Assembly: GCA_022710255.1 (NCBI GenBank)
Contig: JAKLHG010000096.1
Location: 1-10,161, forward strand
DNA: 10,161 nt
Origin: Candidatus Hydrogenedentota bacterium
GTDB lineage: Bacteria; Hydrogenedentota; Hydrogenedentia; Hydrogenedentales; CAITNO01
Direction: 5' to 3'
Both the position numbers and the translations under genes were made by a program. Shown in pieces: positions 6,207 through 10,161 of the stretch. Every line of letters starts with the position of its first letter. The first letter of the stretch is position 1. The notes under the pieces were generated by a model. The model was not told where the DNA came from, searched no databases, and saw nothing but the letters and a program-made list of their open reading frames with translations.

Positions 6207-6755
6207 GTGTCAAGCCTTTTCTTTGCACCGCTGGGCGCTCGCTTAGAACAGGATACATGGTTTACGACGCCTGCTCGGGACAACATAACGCTCTGTAAGT
6301 GGTCATGTCAAAATAAAGATACCAGAGAGGTTTCTATGACAAGATATCTTTGCATCCATAGAGCGGAAAACAGGATGGCTGGTTTTTGAGCGTATTGACC
6401 TTCGATTTTCCTGTTGTCAGCTTCTGGTACCAGGTGGTTCATAGTCCATCTATTCATATAATCAAAAGAAAACGTATTAGAAAAACAGTTCGTTGATTGC
6501 GGATTCCTTAAGCGTGAGAACGATAATCCCCTATCCCAGATTGAGTATGAATAAGTTCTTTTAATTGATAAACTTACGACAAATATTAGATAAAATGAGG
6601 TTGATAAGGTTATAAAAAAAAAAGAAAGGTATATTGTTTTTTTTGTATTTTTAAGATAAAATTATAAGGGTAAAACATATAGTTAGCGTTATGATTTGGT
6701 ATTAGATGAATGCGTTGCGGGTCCAAGTGTGCGGACTGATGAGAAGGAGAGGAAA
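6207..6755. other. AT-rich intergenic region between divergent genes
   Basis: About 550 bases lie between the radical SAM start and the lipoprotein start. Nothing here is convincingly coding. A 17-codon frame from an ATG at 6336 with GAGAGG ahead of it, and other short frames, have no recognisable sequence. 6541-6690 is strikingly AT-rich compared with the genes on either side, with a run of 10 A (6614-6623) and a run of 8 T (6637-6644). The palindrome aagatatctt lies at 6341-6350. The region probably holds the divergent promoters and may mark a recombination junction, because sequence homologous to its left edge recurs beyond 9600. Confidence 0.5.
6634..6662 (+). promoter_or_regulatory. Possible promoter for the lipoprotein hydrolase gene
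   Basis: TTGTTT (6634-6639) and TAAAAT (6657-6662) are separated by 17 bases and lie about 94 bases before the ATG. The background is so AT-rich that such a match is expected by chance, so this is only a candidate. Confidence 0.22.
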
Positions 6756-6758
6756 ATG
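6744..6758 (+). promoter_or_regulatory. Strong ribosome binding site deciding the hydrolase start
   Basis: AAGGAG at 6744-6749 sits 6 bases before the ATG at 6756-6758. The open frame also extends upstream to a TTG at 6696, but only the ATG has a good ribosome site and places a lipoprotein signal peptide at the N-terminus. Confidence 0.8.
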
Positions 6759-9515
6759 GCGGGCTATTTCAACTGTTATTGGCTTTTATCGGGTATGTTC
6801 CTGTGTACAGCAGTTCTTTTATCTGGCTGTATCGAAACGAACGGTATACTGCAGGTTATGAATGATGACACACGGCCTCTCGAGGAACTTTACATAACTT
6901 CCAGTGCGGAGATGGAATGGGGAAACAATCTTCTCACGTCTCCTTTGGAGAACGGTTGGATGTATGAAGCAACAGTTGCCCCAGGGTCTTGGGATATTTT
7001 TATCCGGGATACCGGGTGGCAATACCGTATGCAGTTAGGGGTCGAAGTGTCGGCGGGAGAAACGCGCACTCTAAATGTATCTTCCATACCCTATTACACC
7101 CCTGAAGAAGGCGAGTCGGAAGGAGAAGTAGAGCCTAGTGAGGAGGGGGAAAATGAAGGGGAAATCGCGGAAATGACGACCGGACCTATTGACATGAATG
7201 GCGCAACAACATTTTCATCGAGCCTGCCGGACGGAACTCACCTGTACTTGCCTGCAGTTGAATTGCCCGGGCACATCACCCGACTGACGCTTTCCAAGAG
7301 CGGTGAAACACCAGACCTCGGGGCACCTGACCTGGCACCGGTGGGAACACCAAGGACCTTGGAATTTGATACTTTCGACCCTGTGGCGGGGGGCGTTCCC
7401 ATGGCACGCTTCGTGCCCTCACTGACATTTCCCGCCTCCGAAGCGGAGGGATATAACCCCGACACTCTTTTTGCGATTCGCATATCTGACCTGATTTTTG
7501 GAGAGCAGGATTTGCCGGGGCATATCAGTTACCTGCCAGTCAATAGAAAGATAACCGGAGATTTTGAGATAACGGACTTCTATTTCCCGGACGCCATCAT
7601 TTCCGATCTCGGACAAAATACCCCGGGGAACAAAGCGGTCCGTTACCCCAGGCGGATCACCTATGCACTGGGAACCTTCGAAGGTTGTTATGACTGGGAT
7701 GCCGCATCCCTTTTGATGCGCTTTTATCCCGATAACACCAAGGCGGAACGCCGCAGCAGTCATGACGGACTATCTGAGGAACGCCAGAGGACCGAAGACG
7801 CCAAAGAAATTCAGAACGTGGTGGTGCTCGTACACGGCCACAACGAGGAGGAGAAAGCGTTCGGCAGGAATTCTGACGCGCCGCTTCCCTGGTATTTTGG
7901 TTATAAACGGAATGTCTGGACCCCGCTCTATGATTACATCTTGCGAGAGAAAGCGGAATTGCTTAATTGTACCGCTTTCTACGAGTTCATCTATCCCAGT
8001 TACAAGCCCATCTTTACCACCAGCCCTAATACGCGGGGTGCCCGTCTGGACGAGGAGTTTGCCGCCCATATCAACAGCATGATTGCCAATCATAAGGCCG
8101 AATATGAAGAGGTACGCCTGTATATTGTGGCCCATTCCATGGGGGGGCTGGTATCCCGGGCGGGTATTCAATTGTTCAGCACTGACAGCCACGGCGCGTT
8201 TCAGAAACTGGTGACCTGGGGAAGTCCCCATCTGGGTACCCCCCTTGTAACCATGCGCTATGTGCTGGGCGCGCCCGCTGGCATTTACCGCGCCGGGCCG
8301 GACGGCGTAGTCACCTTTCCTCTAGGTTCGATAGACAACACACTGTATGCAATTCGTCGCGCCGTGGATGGGTTTCAGCTGGACACACCGGGCACCCGGG
8401 ATCTGCGTTTTGCCAATAGCCACACCACCACGCCCCGCAACCTTTCTTTAGACCGCTTGTTTTCTTTGGACGTAGATTCGACTGCGAACCCGGAATTACA
8501 AGCCAAATATGACCTATTTGAAGGCTCGGAAATATACAATACAAATCTGCGTCTGCTCAATACCAATGAGAGTTACCGGCTCAGTGAAAAATATCACGCC
8601 CTGTATGGTGTCACCAGCAAACGCGCGCGCCTGGAACTGAGATGGTACTACCGGCCCTATATTGAGGGTAACATGATTGCCCTGGGCGCCTTCGCATATC
8701 CCTTAGTTATGGCAGATGCCAAGCAGCCCTATGAAGGGTACACCCAAGACTCAAGCGATGGCGCAGTCAATATCGCCAGCATGGCCGGTGCCGGTGTCAT
8801 GGGCGGCCGTTATTGCGTCGGTGACATTGATCATGAAGAATACTATGGCGCGCCTTCGGCAGACGGCACATTCCATATGTTACAACTCGCTCAAAAAACA
8901 GCCTCGGACACCCTGTATTTTTTAAACATTCAACCCTGCGAGAGCAAATTGCTCATTGATTTCCTTGAACCAGCATCCGGCCCAATCGGAAGCGAAATCA
9001 TTATCCATGGCAAGGGCTTCGGTGATGACTTGTATGCTTATTTTTACGGAACAAGCGGTGTAACCATCGGCGGCGTCGATGCCCCATTGCTTCCCTTTGC
9101 GCCGGTAACGGATACCGCCATCACAGTCACAGTACCAGAGTTCAATACGCTTGCCGGCAATGTTATTGTGCGTGTTGGAGAAGTCCGAAGCAATGCTGTA
9201 CCGTTTACAGCGACCTTAAAGACCGACATGACTATAACCCGCATATATGGCGGTGGCGTTGTCACAGGGTATTTTCATGTTTCTGTGATTTCCTCTTTTG
9301 TCGCCCCTCTCCGTTATGAATGGCATGTAAATGATGTGCTGCTGAGTACGGATGAACGCCTTGGCAATTCGGGGGATGAAATCCTGTTGTACGATTATGA
9401 GAGCGGCGAAACCGCTCACATTCGGCTTACCGTAACCGACGCCGTCGACCGGGTGGGAACGGAGGAATATGTACATGATCCCGGACGGAAAGAAAGGGTC
9501 TTCCTCGAACCCTGA
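6756..9515 (+). CDS. Multidomain lipoprotein alpha/beta-hydrolase (lipase/esterase-like) with IPT/TIG and PKD-like C-terminus
   Basis: A 919-residue secreted, lipid-anchored hydrolase. Signal peptide 1-24 ends in lipobox LSGC with Cys25 as the lipidated residue. Residues 26-113 form an apparent beta-sandwich. Residues 116-140 are an acidic linker rich in Glu-Gly-Glu. Residues 140-350 are uncharacterised. The hydrolase core starts at VVVLVHGHNEE (His360-Gly-His362, oxyanion region). The nucleophile elbow is AHSMGGLVSR with Ser461. Candidate acid and base are Asp668 in SSDGAVNIAS and His693 in DIDHEEYYG, as in PGAP1/DUF676-type lipases. An IPT/TIG-like domain follows (about 734-819; PASGPIGSEIIIHGKGF), then a PKD-like domain (about 823-910; LRYEWHVND, AHIRLTVTDAV). 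Likely an outer-membrane or surface ester hydrolase; the substrate is unknown and could be lipid, polyester or another ester. It is alone on the plus strand, with the radical SAM gene divergent from it. Triad Asp and His are inferred by position. Confidence 0.88.
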   Translation: MAGYFNCYWLLSGMFLCTAVLLSGCIETNGILQVMNDDTRPLEELYITSSAEMEWGNNLLTSPLENGWMYEATVAPGSWDIFIRDTGWQYRMQLGVEVSAGETRTLNVSSIPYYTPEEGESEGEVEPSEEGENEGEIAEMTTGPIDMNGATTFSSSLPDGTHLYLPAVELPGHITRLTLSKSGETPDLGAPDLAPVGTPRTLEFDTFDPVAGGVPMARFVPSLTFPASEAEGYNPDTLFAIRISDLIFGEQDLPGHISYLPVNRKITGDFEITDFYFPDAIISDLGQNTPGNKAVRYPRRITYALGTFEGCYDWDAASLLMRFYPDNTKAERRSSHDGLSEERQRTEDAKEIQNVVVLVHGHNEEEKAFGRNSDAPLPWYFGYKRNVWTPLYDYILREKAELLNCTAFYEFIYPSYKPIFTTSPNTRGARLDEEFAAHINSMIANHKAEYEEVRLYIVAHSMGGLVSRAGIQLFSTDSHGAFQKLVTWGSPHLGTPLVTMRYVLGAPAGIYRAGPDGVVTFPLGSIDNTLYAIRRAVDGFQLDTPGTRDLRFANSHTTTPRNLSLDRLFSLDVDSTANPELQAKYDLFEGSEIYNTNLRLLNTNESYRLSEKYHALYGVTSKRARLELRWYYRPYIEGNMIALGAFAYPLVMADAKQPYEGYTQDSSDGAVNIASMAGAGVMGGRYCVGDIDHEEYYGAPSADGTFHMLQLAQKTASDTLYFLNIQPCESKLLIDFLEPASGPIGSEIIIHGKGFGDDLYAYFYGTSGVTIGGVDAPLLPFAPVTDTAITVTVPEFNTLAGNVIVRVGEVRSNAVPFTATLKTDMTITRIYGGGVVTGYFHVSVISSFVAPLRYEWHVNDVLLSTDERLGNSGDEILLYDYESGETAHIRLTVTDAVDRVGTEEYVHDPGRKERVFLEP

Positions 9516-9601
9516 TTATTGAAAAGATGGGTGAGAGCCTAATCCACCCCTTGTGGCAGGGAGAGTAGAAATAATAAACTTAAGATTTCGTGAAGCCATC
9601 G

Positions 9602-9695
9602 GAAATACACTGGTTGTGGCTGCAGCCCACCGTCAGCTGAATTAGCACGCTTGACGCCTCGCTGGGCGGGCGATAGATAGGGCCTTAAATCTCAT
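9602..9695 (-). pseudogene. Duplicated 5' fragment of the radical SAM gene
   Basis: 9603-9670 matches 6113-6180 almost base for base (only about three differences), and weaker similarity runs on to the ATG (9693-9695, matching 6204-6206) and slightly beyond. The copy holds codons 1-32 of the radical SAM gene, stopping before the third cluster Cys. A one-base deletion near 9680 shifts the frame, giving a TAA at codon 18, so it is non-coding. Same orientation as the intact gene, 3.49 kb away, with the AT-rich region and hydrolase gene between the two copies. Confidence 0.85.
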
Positions 9696-9790
9696 GCCCG
9701 TGTCCTTTCTTGCGTCTTTGTGGTTGTTAGGTGACACGATTTCTTACCGTGATAGCATAGCCTGCAATCCAGGAACCAACCGGAACAGCA

Positions 9791-9826
9791 TAAAAATCGC
9801 CGGAAACGACTCGTGTTTCCGGCGAT
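9791..9826 (-). terminator. Intrinsic terminator of the PKD/sorting-tail gene
   Basis: A perfect 12-bp stem (atcgccggaaac 9796-9807 with gtttccggcgat 9815-9826) encloses a 7-base loop. Read on the minus strand it is followed by TTTTTA, and it starts 22 bases after the stop codon of the minus-strand gene ending at 9848. Confidence 0.88.
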
Positions 9827-9847
9827 GAGACGTCAGACTAAAAGGGG

Positions 9848-10161
9848 CTATTTCTTTTTCGTGCGCAGTGCCCGCGTACCCACGGCCGCGGAAGCGATCG
9901 CCAGTGCCAGCAGGCCGAACATTCCGGCGGCGGGCATGGCGCCCGTCACTGTGATGTAGGCCGCCTTTTCCATGGTGTCCGTTTCCACTGCGGTAGTTAC
10001 GGTTAGCTTCACCGTGTAGGCGCCCTCTATCTCGTAGGTATGTTGCGGATGCTGCTGGTCCGAGGTCTTGCCATCGCCGAAGTCCCATGCCCAACTGGTG
10101 ATGGGCAGGTTTCCGGTGGCGGAGAGGTCGGCAAACTGAACCGTCAATGGTGCGGGACCGG
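9848..10161 (-). CDS. PKD-domain surface protein with C-terminal sorting tail (partial, 5' end beyond window)
   Basis: The last 103 residues of a protein read on the minus strand from the right edge; the N-terminus is outside. The first 70 residues are a PKD domain: PLTVQFADLSATG, then SWAWDFGDGKTS, then HTYEIEGAYTVKLTVTTA, the classic WDFGDG and HTY signatures of extracellular beta-sandwich repeats. After TVTG the chain ends with MPAAG, a hydrophobic helix (MFGLLALAIASAAVGT) and RALRTKKK. This tripartite tail resembles PEP-CTERM/exosortase- or rhombosortase-type sorting signals, so the protein is probably exported and processed at the membrane or anchored there. A TTG at 10145-10147 could pass for a start, but PKD sequence continues in frame before it (GPAP), so it is internal. 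A strong terminator follows. Function beyond a surface or secreted role is unknown. Confidence 0.88.
   Translation of the reverse strand, partial: GPAPLTVQFADLSATGNLPITSWAWDFGDGKTSDQQHPQHTYEIEGAYTVKLTVTTAVETDTMEKAAYITVTGAMPAAGMFGLLALAIASAAVGTRALRTKKK

Larger units (their letters stand above)
9516..9847. other. Intergenic region between convergent genes
   Basis: This 330-base spacer holds no intact gene. It contains the radical SAM 5' remnant (9602-9695) and the terminator hairpin of the minus-strand PKD gene (9791-9826). A weak GGGTG/CACCC stem just after the hydrolase stop (9529-9548) has no T-run, so I see no clear terminator for the hydrolase gene. Confidence 0.5.

Noticed and set aside
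6696..6755. TTG start extending the hydrolase by 20 residues
   Set aside because: The extension has no ribosome site and would bury the lipoprotein signal peptide; the ATG at 6756 has AAGGAG 6 bases upstream.
9529..9548. Terminator after the hydrolase gene
   Set aside because: Only a 5-bp stem with a large loop and no T-run.
9744..10094. 116-codon minus-strand frame
   Set aside because: Out of frame with the PKD domain and sorting tail, and reads through the terminator hairpin.

Overview
The window looks like part of a bacterial chromosome, probably a metagenome-assembled one. Three traits hint at a Hydrogenedentes/Lentisphaerae/Planctomycetes-type lineage: a lipoprotein with an acidic Glu-Gly-Glu linker, a PKD protein with a C-terminal sorting tail (MPAAG, then a hydrophobic helix, then RTKKK), and many short palindromic repeats. 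This is weak inference; there is no rRNA or marker gene. No tRNA, rRNA, CRISPR array, transposase or phage gene is visible.

Layout. (1) Positions 1-4457, minus strand: an envelope-lipid or glycan modification cluster. Read in its direction of transcription it holds an isoprenylcysteine-methyltransferase-like membrane protein (3711-4457, broken by an in-frame TAG), a PAP2 lipid phosphatase (2856-3560), a family 2 polyprenyl-phosphate glycosyltransferase (1513-2316) and an ArnT/PMT-like GT-C glycosyltransferase (1520 down to the left edge, open-ended). The two glycosyltransferases overlap by 8 bases and surely work as a pair: the GT2 would load a sugar on a polyprenyl phosphate inside, and the GT-C would transfer it outside. 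The 539 bases between PAP2 and GT2 hold a perfect 25-bp hairpin and a 20-bp tandem repeat array that forms the last codons of PAP2. (2) 4679-5268: a truncated second copy of the GT2 gene, abutting a roughly 430-bp cassette with 18-bp terminal inverted repeats and REP-like palindromes. (3) 5322-6206, minus strand: a radical SAM protein with a CX4CX2C cluster motif. (4) 6207-6755: a non-coding, very AT-rich leader, followed on the plus strand by a 919-residue lipoprotein hydrolase (6756-9515). (5) 9602-9695: a near-identical but frameshifted copy of the 5' end of the radical SAM gene. (6) 9848 to the right edge, minus strand: the end of a PKD-domain surface protein with a sorting tail, followed by a clear intrinsic terminator.

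Functionally, the minus-strand cluster at 1-4457 fits remodelling of an outer-membrane lipid or a glycan by undecaprenyl-phosphate sugars. The lipase-like lipoprotein and the PKD protein are independent envelope or secreted products. I see no convincing complete undescribed defence or mobile system. The most unusual material is the repeat biology: a tandem array invading a gene end, a TIR-bounded REP cassette next to a gene remnant, and a duplicated gene start. The amber codon inside an otherwise intact gene is also notable.
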